DNA of 64,000 bases from VAZQ01 sp963744275 (GCA_963744275.1 CAVUSX010000025.1:186001-250000), one strand, 5' to 3'. Positions 19,727 through 29,272 are shown, counted from the stretch's first letter. Translations and numbers: made by a program. The notes: generated by a model not told the origin, from the letters alone.

Positions 19727-19912
19727 ATGTCCGAATTCATCGTGGCCATCGGCCTCGTTCTCGTCATCGAGGGCCTGGTTTTCGCCGGCTTTCCCGCCGC
19801 CGCCAAGCGCTTGGCCGCGAGCGCTTTGGAAAGCCCCGACCTGTCGTTGCGCATTGCCGGCATCGCCTCCGCGGTGATCGGCCTGGTGCTGATCTGGCTG
19901 GTGCGGGGCTGA
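19727..19912 (+). CDS. DUF2065 small membrane protein
   Basis: A 61-residue protein with two hydrophobic segments (FIVAIGLVLVIEGLVFAGF and SAVIGLVLIWLVRG), matching DUF2065, a small inner-membrane family of unknown function. It commonly follows hflC and precedes a degP-type protease gene, as here, which suggests a role linked to membrane protein quality control. Spacing to hflC is 42 bp, so it is probably in the same operon. Confidence 0.85.
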   Translation: MSEFIVAIGLVLVIEGLVFAGFPAAAKRLAASALESPDLSLRIAGIASAVIGLVLIWLVRG

Positions 19913-20181
19913 GGCTGCGCGCGGCATCGGGAAATGTCGCCCGGCTTGTTCGCGAAGCGCTTTGGCTTCCTGGTTTGGCGCGCGATCGGGAAGCGCGTCT
20001 TGATCGAATCGGGTGGCCGCTGCACGCCCGCATGGCGGGTGTAGGTAGCGCGGGGCGGCGGGGCGGCCGGGTCCCGAATTCCGCCCCAATCGCAGCCCTA
20101 ACTCGGCGTTCCCGAGACCGCCCTTGCGTCTGCAGCCGGACAGGAGCACTGTCTCGTTCTCATTACCTCCCAGGAGCTCAG

Positions 20182-21691
20182 ATGCCCATGCTCGGCACTC
20201 TTGCCCAATTTGCCCGGCAGGCCCGCCGGCCGGCCCTGGCGGTGGCTGCGGCCGCCGCGTTGGCGCTACCCGCTTTCATCACTCCGGCGCTGGCGCGCGG
20301 ACCGGACGGGATCGCCGACGTGGCCGAGCAGGTCATCGACGCCGTGGTCAATATCTCGACCTCCCAGAACGTCGAGGCGCACAACGGTCCGCTGCCGCAA
20401 CTGCCCAACGATCCGCAGCTGGACGAGCTGTTCCGCGACTTCTTCAACCGGCGCGGTCAGGGCGGTCAGGGCGGCCCCGGCGACCAGAACCGCGCGCCGG
20501 CGCCACGGCGCGTCAACTCGCTCGGCTCCGGCTTCATCATCGATACGTCCGGCATCGTGGTCACCAACAATCACGTGATCGCGGACGCCGACGAGATCAC
20601 CGTCATCCTCAACGACGGCACGCGGCTCAAGGCCACCCTTCTGGGCAAGGACACCAAGGTCGATCTGGCGGTGCTCAAGGTCACCACCGACAAGCCGCTC
20701 AAGGCCGTGAAGTTCGGCGATTTCGGACAAGCTGCGGCTGGGCGAGTGGGTGATCGCGATCGGCAATCCGTTCAGCCTCGGCGGCACCGTGACGGCGGGC
20801 ATCGTCTCGGCGCGCAACCGCGACATCAATTCGGGGCCCTACGACAACTACATCCAGACCGACGCGCCGATCAATCGCGGCAATTCCGGCGGGCCGTTGT
20901 TCAATCTCGACGGCGAGGTCGTGGGCATCAATACCGCGATCATCTCGCCCTCGGGCGGCTCGATCGGCATCGGCTTTTCGGTGCCCTCGAAGACCGCGGT
21001 GGCGGTGATCGACCAGCTCAAGCAGTTCGGCGAGACGCGGCGCGGCTGGCTCGGCGTGCGCATCCAGCTGGTGACCGACGAGATCGCGGAAAGCCTGAAC
21101 ATCAAGCCGCCGCACGGCGCGCTGGTCGCCGGCATCGACGACAAGGGGCCGGCCAAGCCGGCCGGCATCGAGGCCGGCGACGTGATCGTCAAGTTCGACG
21201 GCAAGGACATCAAGGAGATGCGCGACCTGCCGCGCGTCGTCGCCGATACCACGGTCGGCAAGGCGGTCGAGGTCGTCATCATCCGCAAGGGCCAGCAGGA
21301 GACCAAGACCGTCACGCTCGGGCGCCTCGAGGACGGCGAGAAGCAGATGGCGGACGCGAAGACCGACGCCCAGCCGGATCAAAAGCCGGTGGTCAAGAAG
21401 ACGCTCGGTCTCGATCTCGCCAATCTCGATGACACGCTGCGCACCAAGTACAAGGTCAAGGACAGCGTGAAGGGCGTGGTCATCGTCGGCGTCGACGCGG
21501 ATTCGGCCGCCAACAGCCAGCATCTGTCCGCCGGCGACGTGATCGTCGAGGTGGCGCAGGAGGCGGTTGCGAGCGCCGACGACTTCCAGACCAAGATCGA
21601 CAAGCTCAAGCGCGATGGCCGCCCGTCGGCGCTGCTGCTGGTGGCGAATCCGGCCGGCGACTTGCGCTTCGTCGCGCTCAGCTTGAAGTAG
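20182..21691 (+). CDS. degP: Periplasmic serine protease DegP/HtrA (one frameshift)
   Basis: About 502 residues after one extra T is removed near 20722, which converts the frame ...KAVKFGD into SDKLRLGEWVIAIGNPF. A signal peptide (residues about 10-35, ending ALARG) precedes the trypsin-like domain: catalytic His in VTNNHVIADADEITV, Asp in KDTKVDLAVLKV and Ser in NRGNSGGPLFN. Two PDZ domains follow (GWLGVRIQLV and the C-terminal SVKGVVIVGVDADSAANSQ). It degrades or refolds misfolded periplasmic proteins. It follows the hflKC-DUF2065 cluster. The start at 20182 is preceded by an AGGAGC site. Confidence 0.94.
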
Positions 21692-21720
21692 CAGACCTCG
21701 CGCGATAGACGGGCGATCCA

Positions 21721-21767
21721 CAGACGGAGGACAGAGGGGCCAACCCCTTCTGTCCTCTGTTTTTTTG
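21721..21767 (+). terminator. Rho-independent terminator after degP
   Basis: A strong hairpin with stem GAGGACAGAGGGG (21727-21739), loop CCAA and the complement CCCCTTCTGTCCTC with one bulged T, followed by seven T residues. It lies between the convergent degP and DUF1015 genes and can end degP transcription. Confidence 0.85.
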
Positions 21768-21791
21768 TTCGCCGCTTCCTCGTCTTCCGTG

Positions 21792-23040
21792 TCAATCGAG
21801 CACGTGGTTGACCATGCCGTCGGCGAGCTTCGGCTCGAACCAGGTGGATTTGGGCGGCATGATCCCGCCCGCATCCGCCACCGCCATCAGGTCGGCCATC
21901 TGGGTCGGGTAGAGCGCGAAGGCGGCCGCCATCTCGCCGGACGCAACCCGCTGCTGCAGCCCGTCCAAGCCGCGCGCCGCCGCCCACGAAGTCGATGCGC
22001 TTGTCGATGCGCGGATCGGTGATGCCGAACAGCGGCTCGATCACGTTGCGGGTCAGGATCGTGATCGGCAGCCGATCGATCGGATCACCGTCATTCCGCG
22101 GCGCGAATTCGGGCCGGATCGTCAGCCGGTACCAGCCGCCATCGAGAAACATGCCGAATTCGCCGGCGGCGGCCGGTCGCACCGGCTGCTCGGAGGGCGT
22201 CACCGCAAAGCGCTTGCGCAGCTCGGCGAGGAGTTGCTGCGGGCTGCGGCCATTGAGATCGCGCAGAAGGCGATTGTAGTCCAGGATCGTCATCTCGTGC
22301 TGCGGGAACAGCACCGCCAGGAAATAGCTGTGCGAGCCGGTGCCGGCGCCGCGGGCTTGCGCCACCCGCAAGGCGGCGGCCGAGCGGTGATGCCCGTCCG
22401 CGATATAGAGGGCCGGCAGGGCATCGGTGGCGCGCGTCAGCGCCGCGATCGTCGCCTCGTCGCTGATCGGCCAGAGCTGATGGCGCACGCCGTCGTCGGC
22501 GGTGACGTCCACCTCGGCCGGACGCGTGGCGGCTTTCGCCAGCATGGCGTCGATGTCGGGAGCCGCCGGATAGGCGATCATGACCGGGCCGGTCTGCGCG
22601 TTGACGGCCTCGATCTGATGGACCCGGTCGTCTTCCTTGACCGGGGTCGTGAGCTCATGCTTGCGGATGCGGTTGGTGGCGTAATCGGCGAGCGAAGCCG
22701 CCACCGCGAGCCCGGTCTGGGTGCGGTCGCGCCAGGTCAGCCGGTAAACGTAATAGCAAGGCTTGGGATCGCGGATCATGACGCCGGCCGCGATCATGCG
22801 CTCGAGATTTTCGGCCGCCTTGGCATAGACCGCCGGATCGTGCGGATCGATCGCGGGATCGAGATCGATCTCGGGCTTCGAGATATGCAGGAAGCTCCAC
22901 GGCTTGCCTTTGGCGCGCAGGCGCGCCTCCGCGCTCGAGAGCACGTCATAGGGGGGCGCCAGGATCTCGGCGGCGCGCCCGGGAGCGGGCCGCAGCGCAC
23001 GGAAGGGTTGAATGAGCGTCAAGAAGCGTCTCCGCAGCAT
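21792..23040 (-). CDS. DUF1015 family protein (one frameshift)
   Basis: A protein of about 415 residues of the DUF1015 family, recognised by IQPFRALRPAPGRAAEILAP, PYDVLSSAEAR, LYIADGHHRSAAALRVAQ and NRLLRDLNG. The family contains SpbR/ChrR-like hypothetical proteins with no firm enzymatic role. The frame breaks near 21977 (after KRIDFVGG) and resumes as GLDGLQQRVASGEMAAAFAL to end ...WFEPKLADGMVNHVLD at 21792, so one surplus base is likely. It is divergent from miaA. The start at 23040 places the conserved FRALRP about 12 residues in. Confidence 0.85.
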
Positions 23041-23225
23041 GATCGATATGTGTTGAAGTGCCCCCGCTATAGCGGCATGCAAGTCGAGCGGCAAGAAACG
23101 GCGCTGCCGAAAGCCCGATCCGGTTGCGACCCTTGCGGCCTGGTCGCGGGCCGCCGACATTGAGCCGGGCACGGACGCGCTCGCGCTCAGCGTGATGCTC
23201 CCCGTCGCCGACCGAGGGACGTTCG

Positions 23226-24145
23226 TTGCAGGTCATCCTGATCGCGGGCCCGACCGCAAGCGGCAAGTCGGCGCTGGCGCTGGCGCTGGCCGAGAAGCTC
23301 GGCGGGGTCATCGTCAACGCGGATTCCATGCAGGTCTATCGCGATTTGCGCGTGATCACCGCGCGCCCGACGCCGGACCAGGAGGCGCTCGCGCCGCATG
23401 TTCTGTACGGCCACGTGGATGCGGCGGTGCGCTATTCGGTCGGGCGCCTGGAGCCGCGATGCGGCCGCCGCGCTCGCCGCCGCCGCGCGGGAGGCGCGCC
23501 CGGCCATCGTGGTGGGCGGCACCGGTCTCTATTTCGAGTCCCTGACCAAGGGGCTCGCCGCGGTTCCGCCGATCGCCGAGGACGTCCGCGCCGCCGTCAG
23601 GGCGCGCCTCGCCGCCGCGGGCCCGGCTTGCGCTCCATGCCGAGCTCGCGCGGGCCGACCCGGCGACGGCGCAACGGCTGATGCCGGGCGACCGCTCCCG
23701 CATTGCCCGCGCGCTCGAGGTCGTGCTGGCGACCGGCCGCTCGCTGTCCGACTGGCACCGGGACGGGATGCCGCCCGCCGTGGATGCCTCCCGTGCGATC
23801 AAGGTCTTTCTCACCCCCGAGCGGAGCGAGCTGCAGCGTCGGATCGAGACCCGTTTCGCCGCCATGCTGGCGGCCGGCGCCCTGGAGGAGGTGCGCGCGC
23901 TGGCGGCGCGCGGGCTCGACCCGGCGCTTCCGGCCATGAAGGCGCATGGGGTGCCCTGGCTCATTCGTCATCTCGCGGGCGAGATCAGCTTGCCGGATGC
24001 GGCGCGCGGCGGCGTGGGGGACACGTGGCGCTACACCAAACGGCAGGCCACCTGGTTCCGCAACCGGATGCCGGGCTGGTCCTGGGTCGAGCCGGAAGCG
24101 GCGCAAGCGCTGATTTTACGCGAAATCTCACAGATTTCGGCTTGA
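23226..24145 (+). CDS. miaA: tRNA dimethylallyltransferase MiaA (two frameshifts)
   Basis: About 305 residues after removing surplus bases near 23452 and 23633. MiaA transfers a dimethylallyl group to A37 of tRNAs reading UNN codons. Visible parts are the P-loop LIAGPTASGKSALALALAE, NADSMQVYRDLRVITARPT, the middle frame AIVVGGTGLYFESLTKGLA and, in the last frame, RIARALEVVLATGRSLSDW and YTKRQATWFRNRM. The 920-nt span is exactly two bases over a normal frame. The start is probably a TTG at 23226. The gene's last codons overlap the -35 element of the ilvB promoter. Confidence 0.92.
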
Positions 24146-24169
24146 CTTCCGGGCGGAGCGCTTTATAAG
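24142..24169 (+). promoter_or_regulatory. Probable promoter of the ilvB leader
   Basis: TTGACT (24142-24147) and TATAAG (24164-24169) are spaced by 16 bp, a good sigma-70 fit, and are placed about 30 bp before the ilvB leader peptide. The -35 lies over the miaA stop codon. Confidence 0.6.
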
Positions 24170-24201
24170 CCGCGCAAGGAAATGACGGAAGCACAGTTGA
24201 A

Positions 24202-24276
24202 ATGCGCAATTTTATTACCATCTCTGTGGTGCCGGTTAGCAGGCGCATCGCCCGGGGTTGCTCCCGAGATTGCTGA
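24202..24276 (+). CDS. ilvB leader peptide (attenuator)
   Basis: A 24-codon frame, MRNFITISVVPVSRRIARGC and four more residues, with six clustered Ile/Val codons (I, I, V, V, V plus one later I) and no Leu. A GGAA-type site precedes the ATG. It is followed directly by stem-loops and a terminator before ilvB, so ribosome stalling at Ile/Val codons should control readthrough. Too short to be found by length-filtered gene callers. Confidence 0.8.
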   Translation: MRNFITISVVPVSRRIARGCSRDC

Positions 24277-24324
24277 GCAACCCACGAGCCGGCGATGCGC
24301 ACAGGGGCTTTCGGGCCCCTTTTC
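24243..24324 (+). promoter_or_regulatory. ilvB attenuator: stem-loops plus terminator
   Basis: Two nested perfect inverted repeats cover the end of the leader peptide: GCGCATCGCC (24243-24252) with GGCGATGCGC (24291-24300), and GGGTTGCTC (24255-24263) with GAGCAACCC (24275-24283). A terminator hairpin follows, GGGGC / GCCCC at 24304-24319, then TTTT. The leader stop codon lies in the inner 3' arm. The layout is that of transcription attenuation by Ile/Val-tRNA charging. Confidence 0.8.
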
Positions 24325-24380
24325 AATTCTGGCGGTCCATTGCCCGTAAGGCCACGAAAGGTGAGCGCAAGGAGCGAACC

Positions 24381-26143
24381 ATGAGTACCGAGATGAGCGG
24401 CGCCGAAATCGTGATCCAGGCCCTCCTCGACCAGGGGGTCGCGCGACATATTCGGCTATCCGGGCGGCGCGGTGCTGCCGATCTATGACGCGCTGTTCCA
24501 GCAGAGCAAGCTGCGCCACGTCCTGGTGCGCCACGAGCAGGGCGCGGTGCATGCGGCCGAGGGCTATGCGCGCTCGACCGGCAAGGTCGGCTGCGTGCTG
24601 GTGACCTCGGGGCCGGGCGCCACCAATGCGGTCACCGGCTTGACCGACGCGCTGATGGATTCGATCCCGCTGGTCGTCATCACCGGGCAGGTGCCGACCC
24701 ATCTCATCGGCAACGACGCGTTCCAGGAATGCGACACGGTCGGCATCACGCGGCCCTGCACCAAGCACAACTATCTGGTGAAGAACATCGCCGATCTGGC
24801 GCGCGTGCTGCACGAGGCGTTCTACATCGCGGCCCACGGCCGGCCCGGACCGGTCGTGGTCGACATCCCCAAGGACATTCAGTTCGCCAAGGGGTTCTAT
24901 CAGGGGCCGCAGAACATCGAGCACAAGACCTACAAGCCCAGGACCAAGGGTGATCCCGCCAAGATCGCGAGCGCCGTCGAGCTGATGCGGCGGGCGAAGC
25001 GGCCGCTGTTCTATACCGGCGGCGGCGTGATCAATTCCGGCCCGGCGGCGAGCCGTCTCTTGCGCGAGCTGGTCAAGCTCACGGGCTTTCCGATCACCTC
25101 GACCCTGATGGGGCTGGGCGCCTATCCGGCCTCCGATCCGCAATGGCTGGGCATGCTGGGCATGCACGGCACCTACGAGGCCAACCTGGCGATGCACGAT
25201 TGCGATCTGATGATCTGCATCGGCGCCCGCTTCGACGACCGCGTCACCGGGCGGCTCGACGCCTTCTCGCCGGGCTCGACCAAGATCCACATCGACATCG
25301 ATCCGTCCTCCATCAACAAGAACGTCAAGGTCGATCTGGCGATCGTCGGGGATTGCGCCAACGTGCTCACCGAGATGGTGAGCCTGTGGCGTGCCGACGC
25401 CGGCGCCGGCCGACAAGAAGCCGCTGGCGGCCTGGTGGAAGCAGATCGAGACCTGGCGCGCGCGCAAATCGCTCGCCTATACGAATTCGAGCGCGATCAT
25501 CAAGCCGCAATACGCCATCCAGCGGCTCTACGAGCTGACCAAGGACCGCGACACCTACATCACCACCGAGGTCGGCCAGCACCAGATGTGGGCGGCGCAG
25601 TTCTACCGGTTCGAGGAGCCCAACCGCTGGATGACCTCCGGCGGGCTCGGCACCATGGGGTATGGCCTGCCGGCCGCGATCGGGGTGCAGCGCGCGCATC
25701 CGGATTCGCTCGTCATCGACATCGCCGGCGAGGCCTCGGTGCTGATGACCATGCAGGAAATGTCGACCGCCGTGCAGCATCGGCTGCCGGTCAAGGTCTT
25801 CATCATCAACAACAAATATATGGGCATGGTGCGGCAATGGCAGGAGCTGCTGCATGGCGGCCGCTATTCCGAGAGCTATTCGGAGGCGCTGCCGGATTTC
25901 GTGAAGCTGGCCGAGGCCTATCACGCGGTCGGCATCCGCTGCGAGAAACCGGCGGACCTCGACGACGAGATCCGCGAGATGATCGGCGTCGAGCGGCCGG
26001 TGATCTTCGACTGCGTGGTCGATCCGGCCGAGAACTGCTTCCCGATGATCCCCTCCGGCCGCGCCCACAACGAGATGCTGCTGGGCGATGCGGCGGTCAA
26101 GATCGAGGATGCCGTCACCGAGGAAGGCAAGATGATGGTGTGA
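24381..26143 (+). CDS. ilvB: Acetolactate synthase large subunit (two frameshifts)
   Basis: The catalytic thiamine-diphosphate and FAD subunit of acetohydroxyacid synthase, first common step of valine, leucine and isoleucine synthesis. After removing surplus bases near 24445 and 25403 it is 586 residues, the usual length. Visible are FGYPGGAVLPIYDALF, the catalytic Glu in RHEQGAVHAAEGYARSTGKV, TSGPGATNAVTGLTDA and GTMGYGLPAAIGVQ with the ThDP region up to FIINNKYMGMVRQWQ. The NNKYMGMV version and the C-terminal ENCFPMIPSGRAHNEM match alphaproteobacterial IlvB. It is controlled by the leader and attenuator upstream; ilvN follows after a palindromic element. Confidence 0.96.
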
Positions 26144-26154
26144 GCGGAAATGTT

Positions 26155-26245
26155 CGTAGCCCGCATGGAGCCGCCGGGTCGGCGCGCAGCGTCGCCCGAT
26201 GGCGCAATGCGGGACGGGCGTTCCCGGATTGCCATCCGGGCTACG
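26155..26245. repeat. Palindromic element between ilvB and ilvN
   Basis: The segment begins CGTAGCCCG and ends CGGGCTACG, with inner stems such as CATGGAGCCGCCGGG facing CCGGATTGCCATC. I recall intergenic palindromes with CGTAGCCCGGATGG...CCGGGCTACG ends in many Bradyrhizobium-like genomes. Here it fills nearly all of the 127-bp ilvB-ilvN gap and could form a hairpin within the operon mRNA. Confidence 0.6.
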
Positions 26246-26270
26246 GGGCCGAGAGACAGGAAAACCACCC

Positions 26271-26811
26271 GTGAGCACCACCACCCACTATCCGGCGGCG
26301 CCGGCGTTGCAGAGCATCGAGAGCCGCACGCTCGTCGGTCATCGTCGACAACGAGCCCGGCGTGCTGGCCCGCGTCATCGGGCTGTTCTCCGGCCGCGGC
26401 TACAACATCGATTCGCTGACCGTGTCGGAAACCGAGCACGAGAAGCACCTCTCGCGCATCACCATCGTGACGCGCGGCACCCCGATGGTGGTCGAGCAGA
26501 TCAAGCACCAGCTCGAGCGGCTGGTGCCGGTGCACCGCGTCATCGACATGACGGTGGCGGGCCCGTCGATCCAGCGCGAGCTCGCCATGGTGAAGGTGCG
26601 CGGCAAGGGCGACAACCGGGTCGAGGCGCTGCGCCTCGCCGACGCCTTCCGGGCCCGCGTCATCGATGCCACGACCGAGAGCTTCGTGTTCGAGATCACC
26701 GGCGCGACCGAGAAGATCGAGAGCTTCATCGCCCTGATGCTGCCGCTCGGCCTGGTCGAGGTCTCGCGCACCGGCGTGGTCGCCATCGCGCGCGGGCCGG
26801 AGGCCATGTAG
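26271..26811 (+). CDS. ilvN: Acetolactate synthase small subunit (one frameshift)
   Basis: The regulatory ACT-domain subunit that binds valine and stimulates IlvB, about 179 residues after removing one extra base near 26333. The GTG start gives MSTTTHYPAAPALQSIESRT, then the ACT opening SVIVDNEPGVLARVIGLFSG and RGYNIDSLTVSETEHEKHLS. The second half contains IQRELAMVKVRGKGDNRVEA and ends LVEVSRTGVVAIARG. 541 nt is one base over an intact frame. It lies in the ilvB-ilvN-ilvC order common to alphaproteobacteria. The symbol ilvH is used by some annotations. Confidence 0.95.
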
Positions 26812-26902
26812 TCATGCCCCCCGCGACGGCTTGTGCGGACGCCGTATAGAAATTACAAGCAGCCCAGCCGCGGGCTTGACCGAGCTCGCAGCAGCAAATG
26901 AT

Positions 26903-26950
26903 GGCTTCTCCTTAGCCGAGCAAGAACGGCTTCTCCTTAGCCGAGCAAGA
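26903..26950 (+). repeat. 25-bp direct repeat before ilvC
   Basis: The 23-mer that begins GGCTTCTCCTTAGCCGAGC occurs at 26903-26925 and again at 26928-26950, immediately before the ilvC ribosome site and ATG (26961). The repeated unit includes a small GGCT...AGCC hairpin. It may be a recent duplication in the 5' leader with an effect on translation. Confidence 0.75.
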
Positions 26951-26960
26951 GGTGAATAGC

Positions 26961-27980
26961 ATGCGCGTTTACTACGACCGCGACGCCGACCTGAACCTGA
27001 TCAAGGGCAAGAAGGTCGTCATCATCGGCTATGGCAGCCAGGGCCACGCTCACGCGCTCAACCTGCGCGATTCCGGCGTCAAGGACGTCGCGGTGGCGTT
27101 GCGCAAGGGCTCGGCCGGCGTCGCCAAGGCGGAAGGCGAGAAGCTCAAGGTCATGGAGGTCGCCGAGGCCGCCAAATGGGCCGACGTGATGATGATGCTG
27201 ACGCCCGACGAGCTGCAGGGCGAGATCTACCGCGATCACCTGAGCCCCAACATGAAGCAGGGCGCCGCCCTGATGTTCGCCCATGGCCTCAACATCCATT
27301 TCAACCTGATCGAGCCGCGCCCCGATCTCGACGTGATGATGATCGCGCCGAAGGGCCCCGGCCATACGGTGCGGGCCGAGTACCAGCGCGGCGCCGGCGT
27401 GCCGGTGCTCATGGCGGTGCATCGCGACGTGTCCGGCAACGCCCATGACCTCACCTTGTCCTACGGCTCGGCGATCGGGGGCGGGCGCGCCGGCATCATC
27501 GAGACGACGTTCCGCGAGGAATGCGAGACCGATCTGTTCGGCGAGCAGTCGGTGCTGTGCGGCGGGCTGGTGGAGCTGATGAAGGCCGGCTACGAGACCC
27601 TGGTCGATGCCGGCTACGCCCCCGAGATGGCCTATTTCGAATGCGTGCACGAGGTGAAGCTGATCGTCGACCTGATCTACGAGGGCGGCATCGCCACCAT
27701 GAACTATTCGGTCTCCAACACGGCCGAATACGGCGAATATGTCTCCGGACCGCGCGTGGTCAACGACGACACCCGCGCCGAGATGAAGCGCATCCTGGAC
27801 GACATCCAGACCGGCAAGTTCGTCAAGGACTGGATGCTGGAGAACCGCGTCAACCAGACCTCGTTCAAGGCCATGCGCAACAAGATGGCGGCGCACCCGA
27901 TCGAGGAGGTCGGCGCCAAGCTGCGCGCCATGATGCCGTGGATCAAGCAGAGGGCGATGGTCGACCGCAGCCGGAACTGA
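26961..27980 (+). CDS. ilvC: Ketol-acid reductoisomerase
   Basis: A class I enzyme of 339 residues converting acetolactate or acetohydroxybutyrate to the dihydroxy acids with NADPH and Mg. The Rossmann motif GYGSQGHAHALNLRDSG, the active-site region APKGPGHTVRAEYQRG and the acidic metal-binding helix segments (ETTFREECETDLFGEQSV) are complete. The ATG at 26961 (MRVYYDRDADLNLIKGK) is the family start; the GTG at 26952 is in frame but unneeded. The last dozen codons and stop are repeated three more times downstream. Unlike its neighbours ilvB and ilvN, the gene reads without frameshifts. Confidence 0.97.
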   Translation: MRVYYDRDADLNLIKGKKVVIIGYGSQGHAHALNLRDSGVKDVAVALRKGSAGVAKAEGEKLKVMEVAEAAKWADVMMMLTPDELQGEIYRDHLSPNMKQGAALMFAHGLNIHFNLIEPRPDLDVMMIAPKGPGHTVRAEYQRGAGVPVLMAVHRDVSGNAHDLTLSYGSAIGGGRAGIIETTFREECETDLFGEQSVLCGGLVELMKAGYETLVDAGYAPEMAYFECVHEVKLIVDLIYEGGIATMNYSVSNTAEYGEYVSGPRVVNDDTRAEMKRILDDIQTGKFVKDWMLENRVNQTSFKAMRNKMAAHPIEEVGAKLRAMMPWIKQRAMVDRSRN

Positions 27981-28227
27981 TCCACGGCATCTGGCGCAGA
28001 CGGGCTCGCTGCGCGAGCCCTATGGGATCAAGCAAAGGGCGATGGTCGACCGCAGCTGGAAGATCCACGGCATCTGGCGCGAGGGCTCGCTGCGCGAGCC
28101 CTATGGGATCAAGCAAAGGGCGATGGTCGACCGCAGCCGGAACTGATCCACGGCATCGGCGCGACGGGCTCGCTGCGCGAGCCCTATGGGATCAAGCAAA
28201 GGACGATGGTCGACCGCAGCCGGAACC
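27941..28227 (+). repeat. Tandem repeats derived from the ilvC 3' end
   Basis: The last 40 bp of ilvC (starting GATCAAGCAG at 27941) and about 45 bp beyond recur at 28026, 28107 and 28190, with periods of 85, 81 and 83 bp; the last copy is partial. Each spacer between copies carries a perfect hairpin GGGCTCGC-TGC-GCGAGCCC (28002-28020, 28083-28101, 28166-28184). Periods are not multiples of three, so the copies are not read as protein. They lie in the 3' UTR of ilvC and could act as a series of terminator-like or mRNA-end hairpins. Confidence 0.85.
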
Positions 28228-28377
28228 GAGACGGACCAGCCGAAACCGATCTTCGACCGGGCCTGAGCGACGCCGATGATTAGGGGTTTTGCCACCTTGA
28301 TCTGACGCCCGCACCGGCTACACTTCCGCCGCCCACCTACCCATTCTCGATGCAACAACCCCAAGGGAGAAGACCTC

Positions 28378-28974
28378 ATGCTAAAGCGTAGCTTAGTGTT
28401 GGCCAGCGGGATCGCGCTGGCATCCTGGTGTGCCGGACAGGCCTTTGCGGCCGATGTGTTCACGCTGACCTCGTCGACCTTCAAGGACGGCACTATGTTC
28501 CCGAAGAAAGTCGCCAACGTTAACACGGGCAATAACCCGAACTGCGTCGGCGAGAACGTTTCACCGGAATTGTCTTGGTCCAACCCGCCGGCCGGTACCA
28601 AGAGCTTCGTGCTGCTGATGGAGGACCCGGAAGGCCGCGGCGGCGCCGGCGTGCATCACATGGTCACCTATGGAATTCCCGCGTCGGTGACCTCCTTTGC
28701 CGAAGGCGAGCTCAGCAAGCCGTCGGACAAGTTCGTCGGCGGCAAGGCCACGCAGGGCAACGGCCTTTGGAACGGCCCCTGCACCCCGCCGAACGTCCAG
28801 CCGCATCACTACACGTTTGTGCTGATCGCGACCGACTACGACCCGAAGGAGATTCCGCCCGGCCTTACCCGGGATGAGCTCCTGCCCAAGTATTTGGCCC
28901 CGGTGCAGGGGCAGCCGAACCACGTCAAGGGCTCGGCCGGCATCGTCGGCCTGTTCGTGAAGCCCGCGAGCTGA
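28378..28974 (+). CDS. Exported YbhB/YbcL-type PEBP family protein
   Basis: A 198-residue phosphatidylethanolamine-binding-protein-like (Raf kinase inhibitor-like) protein. A signal peptide of about 24 residues ends AGQAFAADV. The PEBP ligand pocket motifs are NVSPELSWSNPPAGTKSFVL, MEDPEGRGGAGVHHMV (with the usual D-P-D/E...H pattern) and NGPCTPPNVQPHHYTFVLIA. Bacterial members have no firmly assigned function. The ATG follows an AGGGAGAAG site. A strong hairpin terminator follows at 29026. Confidence 0.88.
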   Translation: MLKRSLVLASGIALASWCAGQAFAADVFTLTSSTFKDGTMFPKKVANVNTGNNPNCVGENVSPELSWSNPPAGTKSFVLLMEDPEGRGGAGVHHMVTYGIPASVTSFAEGELSKPSDKFVGGKATQGNGLWNGPCTPPNVQPHHYTFVLIATDYDPKEIPPGLTRDELLPKYLAPVQGQPNHVKGSAGIVGLFVKPAS

Positions 28975-29025
28975 GGCGATTGCCGCCGGGTTTCGCTCCG
29001 GCGTACCGCACTTGAGGCGATGCAG

Positions 29026-29053
29026 GGGGCTGGTGCCGTTGGGCACCAGCCCC
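29026..29053 (+). terminator. Terminator after the PEBP gene
   Basis: A perfect 12-bp stem, GGGGCTGGTGCC (29026-29037) and GGCACCAGCCCC (29042-29053), with a GTTG loop, followed by TTGTCCATTTTG. It ends transcription about 50 bp past the PEBP stop. Confidence 0.8.
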
Positions 29054-29272
29054 TTGTCCATTTTGCGGGCCGCGTCCGATCGGTCGGGATCGATCGCAAG
29101 GCTTGGCCATGCTGCGATGCACAATCGAGCAAAGCCGCGATCGGGTTCACCATGCCGCAGCGCTTGCGCGAATGTGAACTTGCCATGACAGTAATTTTAA
29201 CGTTTTATGACAGCAGCGACGTGTGCCGGATTTTCTAGCGTCTGATCATTGCCGGGCACGGCAGCTTTGGCC

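Noticed and set aside
21379..23172. 597-residue minus-strand frame as one protein
   Set aside because: Only its first part is DUF1015; past the frameshift near 21977 it reads antisense to degP, while the true DUF1015 C-terminus continues in another frame to 21792.
20124..26849. Programmed ribosomal frameshifting as cause of the shifts in degP, miaA, ilvB and ilvN
   Set aside because: No slippery heptamers with downstream pseudoknots are seen, and many unrelated genes in the window share the problem; sequence error explains it better.
27941..28227. CRISPR array
   Set aside because: The repeat units are contiguous with no unique spacers, and they derive from the ilvC 3' end; no cas genes are near.
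27521..28279. 252-residue frame that reads through the ilvC tail repeats
   Set aside because: It begins inside ilvC in another frame and is open only by chance; the repeated peptide RCASPMGSSKGRWSTAA has no support as protein.
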